Position numbers and translations under genes: made by a program. DNA of 64,000 nt from Tenacibaculum discolor. Its GTDB lineage: Bacteria; Bacteroidota; Bacteroidia; Flavobacteriales; Flavobacteriaceae. Positions 1 to 8,565 of this stretch are shown piece by piece (within the stretch, counting starts at the first letter, position 1; each line of letters begins with the position of its first letter). Below the pieces are notes generated by a model that worked only from the letters and a program-made list of their open reading frames with translations, had not been told where the DNA came from and made no database searches. The stretch spans positions 1 to 64,000 of the forward strand of contig NZ_RCCS01000005.1 of NCBI RefSeq assembly GCF_003664185.1, read 5' to 3'.

Positions 1-1305
1 TGCTTGGTTACATTCTTCTAGCATGATGTCGTCTTGGTCTGCAATGACTGGGGCAGTTTCATCGTACATTCTGGTTACGCGGATTACCACTTCTGATGCT
101 GGGTTTCCACAGTCATCCGTTGCATTGAACGTGTAGTCTCTGTATTGTGTACAGCCGTCTTCACCTGCCATTACTTCTCCGGCTACTCCGTTTAGGCTTC
201 CTGATTTCTCACCTCCGATTCCACAGTTGTCTGTCCAAGTAGTGCTTACCACTTCTGGCCATGCTTGGTTACATTCTTCTAGCATGATGTCGTCTTGGTC
301 TGCAATGACTGGGGCAGTTTCATCGTACATTCTGGTTACGCGGATTACCACTTCTGCCGCTGGGTTTCCACAGTCATCCGTTGCATTGAACGTGTAGTCT
401 CTGTATTGTGTACAGCCGTCTTCGCCTGCCATTACTTCTCCGGCTACTCCGTTTAGGCTTCCTGATTTCTCACCTCCGATTCCACAGTTGTCTGTCCAAG
501 TAGTGCTTACCACTTCTGGCCATGCTTGGTTACATTCTTCTAGCATGATGTCGTCTTGGTCGGCAATGACTGGGGCAGTCTCATCGTACATTCTGGTTAC
601 GCGGATTACCACTTCTGATGCTGGGTTTCCACAGTCATCCGTTGCATTGAACGTGTAGTCTCTGTATTGTGTACAGCCGTCTTCGCCTGCCATTACTTCT
701 CCGGCTACTCCGTTTAGGCTTCCTGATTTCTCACCTCCGATTCCACAGTTGTCTGTCCAAGTAGTGCTTACCACTTCTGGCCATGCTTGGTTACATTCTT
801 CTAGCATGATGTCGTCTTGGTCTGCAATGACTGGGGCAGTCTCATCGTACATTCTGGTTACGCGGATTACCACTTCTGATGCTGGGTTTCCACAGTCATC
901 CGTTGCATTGAACGTGTAGTCTCGGTATTGTGTACAGCCGTCTTCGCCTGCCATTACTTCTCCGGCTACTCCGTTTAGGCTTCCTGATTTCTCACCTCCG
1001 ATTCCACAGTTGTCTGTCCAAGTAGTGCTTACCACTTCTGGCCATGCTTGGTTACATTCTTCTAGCATGATGTCGTCTTGGTCGGCAATGACTGGAGCGG
1101 TCTCATCGTACATTCTGGTTACGCGGATTACCACTTCTGATGCTGGGTTTCCACAGTCATCCGTTGCATTGAACGTGTAGTCTCTGTATTGTGTACAACC
1201 ATCTTCGCCTGCCATTACTTCTCCGGCTACTCCGTTTAGGCTTCCTGATTTCTCACCTCCGATTCCACAGTTGTCTGTCCAAGTAGTGCTTACCACTTCT
1301 GGCCA
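1..1305 (-). repeat. Five in-phase 261-bp tandem repeats inside the adhesin gene
   Basis: Unit starts on the plus strand are at 1, 262, 523, 784, 1045, with a diverging partial copy from 1306; the spacing is exactly 261 bp (87 codons) each time. Units differ at only a few positions, for example cagtttc/cagtctc, tctgatgct/tctgccgct and cagccgtc/caaccatc. Most changes are synonymous; one changes Ala-Ser to Ala-Ala. The array continues past the left edge, so the true copy number is unknown. Confidence 0.98.
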
Positions 1306-3192
1306 TGCTTGGTTACATTCTTCTAGCATGATGTCGTCTTGGTCGGCAATGACTGGAGCTTCATCATCTGCTGTAACTGTAAATGTTCTTTCACAAGAAA
1401 CTACTTGCTCACATTCATCAGAGACTTCATATCTTAAAACAATACTTCCTCCACAAGCATCTGGTGCTTCAAGAGTATTTACATCAACTTCATTTTCTCC
1501 TATATAATATTTTTCTACTACAGTTCCATTTCCTCCTGAATTTGAAAATCCAGATAACCAAGTAGTAAAAGCACTATTGATATCTTCTTGTGAAGTACAT
1601 TCTGGTATTGTTTGGTTTTCTGGACAAACTTGATTTAAAGGAATTAAAGGTTCTCCATTCACCTCAAAATCATCTTCTGCCGTACAACCAAAAACTCCTG
1701 GAGCAAACTCTAAAGTTGCTGCTACACTATACGTCCCTGCTTCAGTTACTTCTAATGTGTTTCCTGTTTCTCCCTCTAACTCTTCTCCATTTTTATACCA
1801 CACATACGTAAATGTATTTCCTTCTGGAGTTGCAGTTGCTGTTAATGTAATACTATCTTCTGTACATCCTAAATCTTCACCTTCAATTTCTACTGTTACT
1901 TCAGGTGTATCTGCTAAACTAAATGGTCCCGCTAAATCTTTTAACTCTGCGGTAAATGAATCAGAAGACCTTGTTTTTACAATTACACTTCCTAACGGAC
2001 TTATACAATCTATTCCAGGAGTACTACTTGAATCAAAACCTAATGCTGATGCGTTAATTGCTATTTCTGCAAAAGTAGTTTGAGAGTAGTCAGACACTAT
2101 GTTTCCTCCTTTATTAATTGTTCCCCAAGGTCCTGCTGGTACTGGACCAGCGTCATTTACTTGAGAGAACACTGCATCTGGTACCCCTTGTCTTAATTGT
2201 ATTTCTGCATATCCATAATTTCCTGCTCCATTACCACCATCATACTGTATATACCCATTATTATCTTGTTTAAATTCAAATGGTCTAAAGGGCAACGTGT
2301 TATGTGTATCAAAATAAGAGTCTGGAACCCCTACTAATTCAACCCAAACATATAGTTTAATTATTGCATTAGCTCCTCCATTAGCATAATTAACAGAAAG
2401 GATGATATCTCCATGTTGTAATACTGAACCATCTGGATTAAATACATATGGGGTTCTTCCTCCTGTAGCTGATAAGTCCACCTCTGATTGAATAGTTCCA
2501 CCTACTAAGTTTACTTTTTCTCTAAAATATTCGAAGTCTAAATAACTATCTCCACTATCATTTCTTGTTGAAGCCCCTAAAAAAGCCCATTCATCTGTTC
2601 CCACAGTAGCCCCTTCTCTTCTTAAGTGCCCAAAAACATCTATAATATCATTTTTTTGAGGTACTGAGGCATCAGTAATTGTCCAAGTATTTGGATTATC
2701 ATTGTTTTTATCTGACCCTCCTGTAAATACATTTGAATCTGTATTATTACCTTGTGCATTCTGATCTCTGATAAATACAGCATCAATCCATAATCTTCCA
2801 TCTACAACTGTATAAATAGGAACACTCATTCTTATTTCAGCAGAAGCATTATCATCTACTAGTAGATTTGCTGTTACTGCCGTTGGCGTTTCGTCTATCA
2901 CCCCTTTCCCTGAGTCTCCTAAAAACCAATCATCTGTTCCAAATGGGAAGACTGCTCCATTTGGAAAGGATACTATTCCTGAATACACATCTGAATCAAC
3001 ACCAAAGTTTGCTTGAACTGTTGTTTCTGTATTTACTATTTGTGCATTCACTGCATTTGTTACAAAGAAAAAAAGCACGACAAGAAGACCTGTCATACTA
3101 TATAGGCATCTTTTAAAACCTTTATCAATGCAGTTTTTTAACGTTTTTAACCCTTTCCTTTTACAGGCAGGTTCTGTATCATTAAGCAACAT
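1..3192 (-). CDS. Giant secreted repeat adhesin, HYR-like repeats (partial; 3' end outside window)
   Basis: The frame is open from an ATG at 3192 to the left window edge (1064 codons, no stop), so only the N-terminal part is visible. A basic N-region of about 32 residues precedes a hydrophobic segment ending VTNAVNAQ near residue 51, a long signal peptide; an internal ATG at 3096 (MTGLLVV) is an alternative start. Residues about 52-420 form a non-repetitive N-terminal region. An Ig/PKD-like domain follows (WYKNGEE, TEAGTYSV), then a Cys-containing domain, then five 87-residue units from residue 630 onward. Each unit carries a TDNCG motif, a TDDCGNPAS motif and an ETAPVIADQ motif, as in hyalin-repeat surface proteins. 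Such Flavobacteriia proteins are usually exported by the type IX system and act in gliding or attachment. That role is inferred, because the C-terminal sorting domain is not in the window. Confidence 0.88.
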   Translation of the reverse strand, partial: MLLNDTEPACKRKGLKTLKNCIDKGFKRCLYSMTGLLVVLFFFVTNAVNAQIVNTETTVQANFGVDSDVYSGIVSFPNGAVFPFGTDDWFLGDSGKGVIDETPTAVTANLLVDDNASAEIRMSVPIYTVVDGRLWIDAVFIRDQNAQGNNTDSNVFTGGSDKNNDNPNTWTITDASVPQKNDIIDVFGHLRREGATVGTDEWAFLGASTRNDSGDSYLDFEYFREKVNLVGGTIQSEVDLSATGGRTPYVFNPDGSVLQHGDIILSVNYANGGANAIIKLYVWVELVGVPDSYFDTHNTLPFRPFEFKQDNNGYIQYDGGNGAGNYGYAEIQLRQGVPDAVFSQVNDAGPVPAGPWGTINKGGNIVSDYSQTTFAEIAINASALGFDSSSTPGIDCISPLGSVIVKTRSSDSFTAELKDLAGPFSLADTPEVTVEIEGEDLGCTEDSITLTATATPEGNTFTYVWYKNGEELEGETGNTLEVTEAGTYSVAATLEFAPGVFGCTAEDDFEVNGEPLIPLNQVCPENQTIPECTSQEDINSAFTTWLSGFSNSGGNGTVVEKYYIGENEVDVNTLEAPDACGGSIVLRYEVSDECEQVVSCERTFTVTADDEAPVIADQDDIMLEECNQAWPEVVSTTWTDNCGIGGEKSGSLNGVAGEVMAGEDGCTQYRDYTFNATDDCGNPASEVVIRVTRMYDETAPVIADQDDIMLEECNQAWPEVVSTTWTDNCGIGGEKSGSLNGVAGEVMAGEDGCTQYRDYTFNATDDCGNPASEVVIRVTRMYDETAPVIADQDDIMLEECNQAWPEVVSTTWTDNCGIGGEKSGSLNGVAGEVMAGEDGCTQYRDYTFNATDDCGNPASEVVIRVTRMYDETAPVIADQDDIMLEECNQAWPEVVSTTWTDNCGIGGEKSGSLNGVAGEVMAGEDGCTQYRDYTFNATDDCGNPAAEVVIRVTRMYDETAPVIADQDDIMLEECNQAWPEVVSTTWTDNCGIGGEKSGSLNGVAGEVMAGEDGCTQYRDYTFNATDDCGNPASEVVIRVTRMYDETAPVIADQDDIMLEECNQA

Positions 3193-3585
3193 ATTGTAAT
3201 ATTTTACATGGTATTATTCTTTAATTTTTTGTTATTAAAGGGGTTACACATCTAGCCAACATAAAAAACGAGTTGGTTGTAAAACATCTATTATAAAGAG
3301 GTCGTTAAATAACTAAAGTTTTATTTTTAGTTGTAAGAGAGGTTACAAAACAAAGAGGTTAAAGGGATATCTTGTTGAGAGGTTAGAAAAACTCATGTAA
3401 GAAATATGAGTTAGGAGAGCAAAGTTAATCAATTAACATTTACTTAACAAGTTTACTTATTAATACTAAAATTAAAAAGGGGTTTTCCCCCTATATTTTA
3501 ATTAGATGTTCAAAGCTATTTAATAACTACCAAGCTACCTTTATCAATTTAAAAAGTTTGAGTTTTTTTCAGGCAAAATACTTTA
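3193..3585. other. Intergenic region holding the adhesin leader and small direct repeats
   Basis: This is the only gap over 300 bp. It contains the adhesin promoter and three copies of AGAGGTTA at 3338, 3354 and 3378 (UAACCUCU in the adhesin leader RNA), plus related AAGAGGTC near 3297 and GGGGTTAC near 3240. Small hairpins are CCAAC/GTTGG (about 3257-3277) and ACTCAT/ATGAGT (about 3391-3412). A short G4/C4 hairpin at 3478-3492, followed by five Ts on the minus strand, could end the upstream glycosyltransferase message. No coding frame is convincing here. Confidence 0.6.
3420..3450 (-). promoter_or_regulatory. Adhesin promoter (-33/-7, Bacteroidota type)
   Basis: On the minus strand there is TTG (3450-3448), a 20-nt gap, then TAACTTTG (3427-3420), an exact fit to TTG-N20-TAnnTTTG. 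Transcription would start near 3413 and leave an untranslated leader of about 220 nt before the ATG at 3192. It is the only full-strength match I found in this intergenic region. Confidence 0.6.
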
Positions 3586-4593
3586 TTATAAAGTTTTTTT
3601 GCTTACCTCTTTATATACCTTCACCAGTTCTTTAGCTTCTTTTTTTGCGCTCCAATTTTCTTCAATTTCCCTTCGAGCTCTACCTCCTAAACTGGGAAGC
3701 TTATCATTTATTAGGTTTGTAATTATTTCTTGAAGTTCTGCTGTATTTCCTGAATTAAACAAATACCCTGACTTTAAATTTGTTATTAGCTCAGAATGTA
3801 CTCCAACATTTTTTGTTGCTACTACTGTATTTGCACATGCCATTGCCTCTGCACAAACTAAAGAAAAGCCTTCTGTAAAAGACGGTACTACCGAAATTTT
3901 AGCTGCTTGATAATAAGAAACAATATCTGGAGTTTCATCAATAAAATAAACCTGATTTTCTACTTTATTTTTTTTTGCTATAGTTTTTAATTCTTCTAAA
4001 AATGGTGGTTTATCTACTTTACCTACAATAACCAATGCCCAGTCTTTATTTTTTAGTAATTCGGGTGCTACGGCTTCTAATAATACTATTTGTCCTTTCG
4101 CTTTTCTTACTCTTCCTGCACAAAGGATAATATTCTTTTGCGAAATGTTTTTTAAACTTTTTTCTGGATTAGGAACAAAAAGATTTGTATTTACACCATG
4201 TGATACTTTTACATTAGAAATCCCTAAATTTTTATGCATTGAGCTTGTTAACGTAACAACCTCATCTGATTTCTTTAATAAAAACTTGGTAAAACTAGAC
4301 GGATCTGTTTCAGCATGTCTTGTAGCTACTAATTTGAATTTCGCTCCTAAGACTCGATACCATAGCATTTTTAAAATTTCATTGTTACGGTGACAATGAA
4401 CAACAATGTTTTCTTTAGAAAATAATAACTTTTTTAATTGAGAAACTCTAATTTTTTCTCCTTCTATACCATAACCATACAAATAAGTCGTACACAGCTT
4501 CTTTAATTCAGGAAGTATATTTTCAATACTTCTTGTAACACCTGTTCTTCGTTTATGAAAGTGAGTATGTATAACTATAAGATCAGAATTCAT
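3586..4593 (-). CDS. Glycosyltransferase family 4 (GT-B fold)
   Basis: A 335-residue group 1 glycosyltransferase that probably transfers a sugar from an NDP-sugar to a surface glycan or lipid precursor at the cytoplasmic membrane. The N-terminal half has the Rossmann-like beginning LIVIHTHFHKRRTG. The C-terminal half has the donor-binding region, with ILCAGRVRKAKG near residue 160 and the EX7E motif EGFSLVCAE near residues 240-250. It has no signal peptide and no membrane segment. Its ATG abuts the stop codon of the upstream gene with no gap, so the two are co-transcribed and probably translationally coupled. Substrate cannot be told from sequence. Confidence 0.88.
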   Translation of the reverse strand: MNSDLIVIHTHFHKRRTGVTRSIENILPELKKLCTTYLYGYGIEGEKIRVSQLKKLLFSKENIVVHCHRNNEILKMLWYRVLGAKFKLVATRHAETDPSSFTKFLLKKSDEVVTLTSSMHKNLGISNVKVSHGVNTNLFVPNPEKSLKNISQKNIILCAGRVRKAKGQIVLLEAVAPELLKNKDWALVIVGKVDKPPFLEELKTIAKKNKVENQVYFIDETPDIVSYYQAAKISVVPSFTEGFSLVCAEAMACANTVVATKNVGVHSELITNLKSGYLFNSGNTAELQEIITNLINDKLPSLGGRARREIEENWSAKKEAKELVKVYKEVSKKTL

Positions 4594-5526
4594 TTAAGCA
4601 AATCTTCTTTCAATAATTTCCAACAACCTATTTTCGTATTCTTCCTTTTCCGACCAGTCATAATCTGGTTTTATCATTTTATTTATAAACTTTTTCGCTT
4701 CTTTTTCTGTTTTAATAGTATTTAGTTGAGATACTACTCTGTTAAAATCGTTTTGATCTCCATTAAACAAATGTTTAACAAAAGCAATTCTATCATTCAA
4801 ATCAATTTGAATTGTAGTTTGAAAATGGTCATTTAATGATTTCTTAGGAGCTGCCTTAGTGAATAAGTCTGTCATAACATCAACCGAAATGGTATCTTGT
4901 AACTCATCTTCTAAAGTTGGAGTTTTTCTTTCCCCAACATCTTTTACATCATTTTTTACATCATCAGCATCTCCATGTAATAGTTCTTCTAACTCATCAA
5001 AAGGCTGCTCAATAATTTCATTAGTAATTATTTCTTCATTAATTCCTTCTATTACTTTTTCAGCTATTTCATCTGCTTCTTGCTCAAACTTTTCTTTTAA
5101 GTCTTCTTCTAAATAATGTACTTTCCTATCTTCTAAAGACTCTTCCTTTTGTACCTTTTCTTCTACAGACTTTTCTACTTTTATCTCTTCTTGAATTGGT
5201 TGTTCCGTCTTTTCTACTTCAGCATCCAAATCACCTATAACATCATTCTCTGCCTCTACACTTACCTCTTCTACTTTAGGTAAAATTTCTTCCACGGCTT
5301 CAGCCTGCTTTTTTTCTTCAGCAAGTAAAACATCTTTTAACAGCTCTTCTTTAGTTTTTGTTGGATTTGGAGTGTTATTTATATATTCTTCTACATACGC
5401 TAAAACCGAAAGTTTTTCGTAAACCTCATATGCTTTTTGTTTTAACTCAAACACATCTTCTCTATTTTTCATCTGTAAGATACTGTGTGCTAAACTGGTT
5501 AAATCCGATGCTAGTTTTTTGTGCAT
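4594..5526 (-). CDS. Conserved acidic coiled-coil protein, function unknown
   Basis: A 310-residue soluble protein with three parts. The N-terminal helical region (about 1-65) starts MHKKLASDLTSLAHSIL. A long, very acidic Glu/Val/Lys-rich central stretch (about 66-215) is probably disordered or coiled. The compact C-terminal domain (about 225-310, LNDHFQTTIQIDLNDRIAF to LLEIIERRFA) looks like the conserved part. I recognise this architecture from Flavobacteriia genomes but know of no assigned role. It is the first gene of a two-gene unit with the GT4 gene and is divergent from tdk. There is no catalytic motif. Confidence 0.75.
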   Translation of the reverse strand: MHKKLASDLTSLAHSILQMKNREDVFELKQKAYEVYEKLSVLAYVEEYINNTPNPTKTKEELLKDVLLAEEKKQAEAVEEILPKVEEVSVEAENDVIGDLDAEVEKTEQPIQEEIKVEKSVEEKVQKEESLEDRKVHYLEEDLKEKFEQEADEIAEKVIEGINEEIITNEIIEQPFDELEELLHGDADDVKNDVKDVGERKTPTLEDELQDTISVDVMTDLFTKAAPKKSLNDHFQTTIQIDLNDRIAFVKHLFNGDQNDFNRVVSQLNTIKTEKEAKKFINKMIKPDYDWSEKEEYENRLLEIIERRFA

Positions 5527-5566
5527 AAGTTGTTGTTTGAATTTAATTTTTGCTGTTAAATTTTAA

Positions 5567-5574
5567 TAAATTTG
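5567..5574 (+). promoter_or_regulatory. -7 box upstream of tdk
   Basis: TAAATTTG matches TAnnTTTG exactly, about 54 nt before the tdk ATG. No well-spaced TTG -33 element is evident. Confidence 0.45.
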
Positions 5575-5627
5575 TTCCTCATTCGAAAGTAATACAAAAA
5601 TCAATAATTAGAGCTTAAAATTACAAA

Positions 5628-6245
5628 ATGTTTCTTGAAAATACAGTAAATCATACAGAACAATTTGGTTGGATTGAGGTAATTTGTGGCTCAATGTTTT
5701 CGGGGAAAACCGAAGAATTAATTCGTAGACTTAAACGTGCGCAGTTTGCTAAACAACGTGTTGAAATTTTTAAACCATCAGTTGACACAAGATACGATGA
5801 TGAGGAAGTAGTATCTCATAATGAAAATAGAATTCGTTCTACACCAGTTCCTGCATCTTCAAACATTAGGCTATTAGCTAATGATGTTGATGTTATTGGA
5901 ATAGACGAAGCACAGTTTTTTGACGACGAAATCGTAGCTGTTTGTAACGATTTAGCCAATAGAGGAATTCGTGTTATAGTAGCTGGTTTAGATATGGATT
6001 TTAAAGGAAAGCCGTTTGGACCTATGCCTGCATTAATGGCTACCGCAGAATATGTTACTAAAGTTCATGCTGTATGTACACGTACAGGGAATTTAGCCCA
6101 CTATAGTTATAGAAAAGCTCAAAGTGATGACTTAGTACTTTTAGGCGAAACTCAAGAATACGAACCACTTAGTAGAGCTGCTTATTATAAGGCTATGAAG
6201 GAACACGAAATACATAATAAAAAAGAAAGCAATAATGAACAGTAA
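5628..6245 (+). CDS. tdk: Thymidine kinase, type II
   Basis: A 205-residue enzyme phosphorylating thymidine to dTMP in pyrimidine salvage. The P-loop GSMFSGKT is at residues 21-28, the Walker-B-like segment IDEAQFF follows near 95, and the lasso region FKGKPFGPM near 125. The zinc ribbon typical of TK1-type enzymes is eroded: the first Cys pair is reduced to VCTRTG and the second pair is absent ([10 protein letters not shown]), so structural zinc binding is probably lost. The gene overlaps alr by 11 bp and would be co-transcribed with it. Confidence 0.95.
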   Translation: MFLENTVNHTEQFGWIEVICGSMFSGKTEELIRRLKRAQFAKQRVEIFKPSVDTRYDDEEVVSHNENRIRSTPVPASSNIRLLANDVDVIGIDEAQFFDDEIVAVCNDLANRGIRVIVAGLDMDFKGKPFGPMPALMATAEYVTKVHAVCTRTGNLAHYSYRKAQSDDLVLLGETQEYEPLSRAAYYKAMKEHEIHNKKESNNEQ

Positions 6246-7338
6246 TCACGTAACCGTATTAGAAATTGACGCTAAAGCTGTACTACACAACTTAGCCTAT
6301 TTTAAACAGAAGCTACAGCCTACAACAAAAATATTAGTTGTTGTTAAAGCTTTTGGTTACGGAAGTGAGTCTACAGAGGTTGCTAAAATCGCACAAGAGC
6401 ACGTTGATTATTTTGCTGTTGCTTATTCAAGTGAAGGAATAGCTTTGCGCGAAGCTGGAATTACAACTCCTATTTTAGTTCTAAATCCTCAAATTCAAAA
6501 CTTAAAAGATATTGTAAAATACCGACTTGAACCTAGTTTATATAGTTTCAAAATCTTTGATGCTTTTTTAAAACTTGCTGATGAAGAACCTTTAATGAAC
6601 TACCCTATACACTTAAAATTTAATACTGGGTTAAATCGATTAGGGTTTTGGCATACTGATGTCCCTACAATTGTAGCAGAGCTAAAAAAATCAAATAACG
6701 TAAAAGTTGAGTCTATATTTTCTCATTTAGCTGCTAGTGAAGACCCTCGTGAGCAAGAATTTACTATTGGACAAATTAACAACTTTGCTTATATAGTAAA
6801 ACAAGTTTATGAGCACTTAGGATATCAACCCATGATACATATCTTGAATACATCAGGAATTATCAATTACCCACAAGCTCAATTCGATATGGTACGCCTA
6901 GGAATAGGTTTATATGGTTTTGGAAATGATGAACAAGAAACCGCTCAACTTAAAAACACTCATACGCTTAAGTCTATAATTTCTCAAATCAATATAGTTC
7001 AACCAGGTGAAACAGTTGGGTACAATAGAGCTTTCGTAGCTAGTCAACCTACACGAAGTGCAACAATTCCTATAGGACATGCTGATGGCATTTCAAGAAA
7101 GCTAGGAAATAAAAATGGATTTGTTTTCATTAACAATCAACCAGCACCTATCATTGGAAATGTGTGTATGGATATGATTATGGTAGATGTTACTAAAATT
7201 GATTGTAAAGAAGGTGACGAAGTTATTATTTTCAATCATCAACAACATGTAGAATATATGGCTCATAAATGTGAAACTATTTCATACGAAATACTTACTG
7301 CCTTATCTCAACGTATAAAAAGATTGGTGAAAAGTTAA
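6235..7338 (+). CDS. alr: Alanine racemase
   Basis: A 367-residue PLP-dependent, fold-type III racemase that interconverts L- and D-alanine for peptidoglycan. The PLP lysine is K38 in [10 protein letters not shown] (the usual motif is KA.AYGHG). The TIM-barrel domain is followed by a C-terminal beta domain carrying the second catalytic Tyr in VGYNRAF and the GNVCMDM segment. The length is normal. The start at 6235 lies inside the 3' end of tdk (11-bp overlap). The neighbouring salvage and cell-wall roles are otherwise unrelated, so the pairing is probably positional. Confidence 0.95.
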   Translation: MNSNHVTVLEIDAKAVLHNLAYFKQKLQPTTKILVVVKAFGYGSESTEVAKIAQEHVDYFAVAYSSEGIALREAGITTPILVLNPQIQNLKDIVKYRLEPSLYSFKIFDAFLKLADEEPLMNYPIHLKFNTGLNRLGFWHTDVPTIVAELKKSNNVKVESIFSHLAASEDPREQEFTIGQINNFAYIVKQVYEHLGYQPMIHILNTSGIINYPQAQFDMVRLGIGLYGFGNDEQETAQLKNTHTLKSIISQINIVQPGETVGYNRAFVASQPTRSATIPIGHADGISRKLGNKNGFVFINNQPAPIIGNVCMDMIMVDVTKIDCKEGDEVIIFNHQQHVEYMAHKCETISYEILTALSQRIKRLVKS

Positions 7339-7384
7339 TTTTTTTATACTTTTCAATTCAATTAACTAATTAAAATTCAAAAAT

Positions 7385-7792
7385 ATGGGAATGCTCAAAG
7401 AATTTAAAGACTTTGCAATGAAAGGAAATTTAGTAGACATTGCAGTAGGTTTTGTAATGGGTGCCGCTTTTAAACAAGTAGTAACTTCTTTTACTGGTGG
7501 AATTGTTTCTCCTTTAATTGGACTTATTTTCAAGGCTGATTTTAAAGACGTAAAATACGTTCTTAAAGAAGGTGTAGCTGATGAGGCTGGTAAAGTAACA
7601 GGAGAAGTTGCTATAATGTATGGTGAGTTTTTAACCAATGTTATCGACTTTATTATTGTAGCTTTTGTAATGTTTATGGTTGTAAAAGCTGTAAATGCTA
7701 TGAAGAAAAAAGAAGAACCTGCACCAGAAGCTCCAAAGGGACCTAGCCAAGAAGAGTTATTAGCAGAAATTAGAGATTTATTAAAAAAATAA
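7385..7792 (+). CDS. mscL: Large-conductance mechanosensitive channel
   Basis: A 135-residue inner-membrane channel that opens under high membrane tension during hypo-osmotic shock. It shows the family layout: an amphipathic N-terminal helix (MLKEFKDFAMKGN), TM1 (VDIAVGFVMGAAFKQVV), a periplasmic loop, TM2 (VIDFIIVAFVMFMVV) and a charged cytoplasmic helix ending LLAEIRDLLKK. It sits 46 bp after alr and ends at a strong hairpin terminator. For a marine-type bacterium an osmotic safety valve is expected. Confidence 0.96.
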   Translation: MGMLKEFKDFAMKGNLVDIAVGFVMGAAFKQVVTSFTGGIVSPLIGLIFKADFKDVKYVLKEGVADEAGKVTGEVAIMYGEFLTNVIDFIIVAFVMFMVVKAVNAMKKKEEPAPEAPKGPSQEELLAEIRDLLKK

Positions 7793-7809
7793 TCTATTAA
7801 ATACTTAAT

Positions 7810-7837
7810 AAAAAAGCTCGCAATTGCGAGCTTTTTT
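7810..7837. terminator. Bidirectional terminator between mscL and the AhpD-like gene
   Basis: Six As, GCTCGC, AATT loop, GCGAGC and six Ts form a perfect hairpin that works on both strands between convergent genes. Confidence 0.9.
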
Positions 7838-7854
7838 ATTTTTGATAATTTCAT

Positions 7855-8445
7855 TTATACATGCTTTCCTTTATTCCAACCATGTTTTCCTAAATATTGT
7901 TCTCCACTTTCCACTGCACCATCTTCTATACTTGTTCCCATAGAATCATTCCAACGGTTTAAATACCCAAAGAGAGAAATTACGCCTAACATTTCAACAA
8001 TTTCACCTTCTTCCCAGTATTTATATAATTCTTCTTTAATTTTTTCATCCACCATATTCGGAACCATTGAAGCTGCTAATGAAAAATCTAATGCTGCACG
8101 TTCCGCATCAGAAAAGGCAGGATGTGTTTTATATTCCCAAATATTATCTAGTTGTTCTTGTTCTGCGCCATAACGTTCTGCGGCACGAATTGCATGAGCT
8201 TGACAATAACGACAACCCGTAGCATTACTACTTACCCAAGCAATCATTCTTTTTAATGCTGAAGTTACACGACCATGATTTTCCATAACTGCCTTATTTA
8301 AATTGATAAAAGCTTTGGAAATTTCTGGACGTCGTTGCATGGTTAACACTGAATTAGGGCAAAAACCTAAGGTTTCATTATAAAAATCGGATAGTTGTTT
8401 GGTTTCAACATCGTGGTTTGGATCTAAAGGAGTTACTAAAGGCAT
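7855..8445 (-). CDS. Carboxymuconolactone decarboxylase/AhpD-like peroxidase-related protein
   Basis: A 196-residue all-helical protein of the CMD/AhpD family. The redox motif GCRYCQAHA (CxxC followed by His two residues later) lies near residues 76-84, preceded by the helix AWVSSNAT. AhpD-type proteins use this Cys pair in alkylhydroperoxide or thiol-disulfide chemistry, and the exact substrate is unknown. It is divergent from an OsmC-type peroxidase gene with a dyad operator between them, which supports a shared peroxide or thiol stress response (inference). Confidence 0.85.
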   Translation of the reverse strand: MPLVTPLDPNHDVETKQLSDFYNETLGFCPNSVLTMQRRPEISKAFINLNKAVMENHGRVTSALKRMIAWVSSNATGCRYCQAHAIRAAERYGAEQEQLDNIWEYKTHPAFSDAERAALDFSLAASMVPNMVDEKIKEELYKYWEEGEIVEMLGVISLFGYLNRWNDSMGTSIEDGAVESGEQYLGKHGWNKGKHV

Positions 8446-8511
8446 AGATTTATTTTTTAAGTTTTTAATACTAACTTTTTACTGTAAGTTTGTGTTACTA
8501 TTTAAATGTAT

Positions 8512-8535
8512 TAAGTCGAAATGTACATTGACTTA
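8512..8535. promoter_or_regulatory. Dyad operator between divergent redox genes
   Basis: TAAGTC, 12 nt, GACTTA form a 6-bp inverted repeat; the spacer contains a second palindrome, AATGTACATT (8520-8529). It lies between the starts of the AhpD-like gene (8445) and the OsmC gene (8566), where a dimeric repressor could control both. No regulator gene is adjacent. Confidence 0.4.
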
Positions 8536-8565
8536 CTTACGCAATAAACAAAAAATTATCAAGAT

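Noticed and set aside
1..1305. CRISPR-like repeat array
   Set aside because: The 261-bp units have no spacers and lie in phase inside one open frame encoding an 87-residue domain; they are protein repeats.
1271..2083. Several plus-strand open frames over the adhesin gene
   Set aside because: They are low-complexity shadows; the opposite strand has a continuous 1064-codon frame with signal peptide and domain repeats.
3253..3412. Small hairpins in the adhesin leader as a riboswitch
   Set aside because: Stems are only 5-7 bp and match no ligand-binding RNA class I know; kept only as part of the leader description.
3433..3450. TTAACAT/TTAACAA pair with 11-nt period, like the Pho-type heptamers
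   Set aside because: It lies between the -33 and -7 elements of the minus-strand adhesin promoter and no plus-strand gene follows; treated as chance in AT-rich DNA, and a reminder that the motif can arise by chance.
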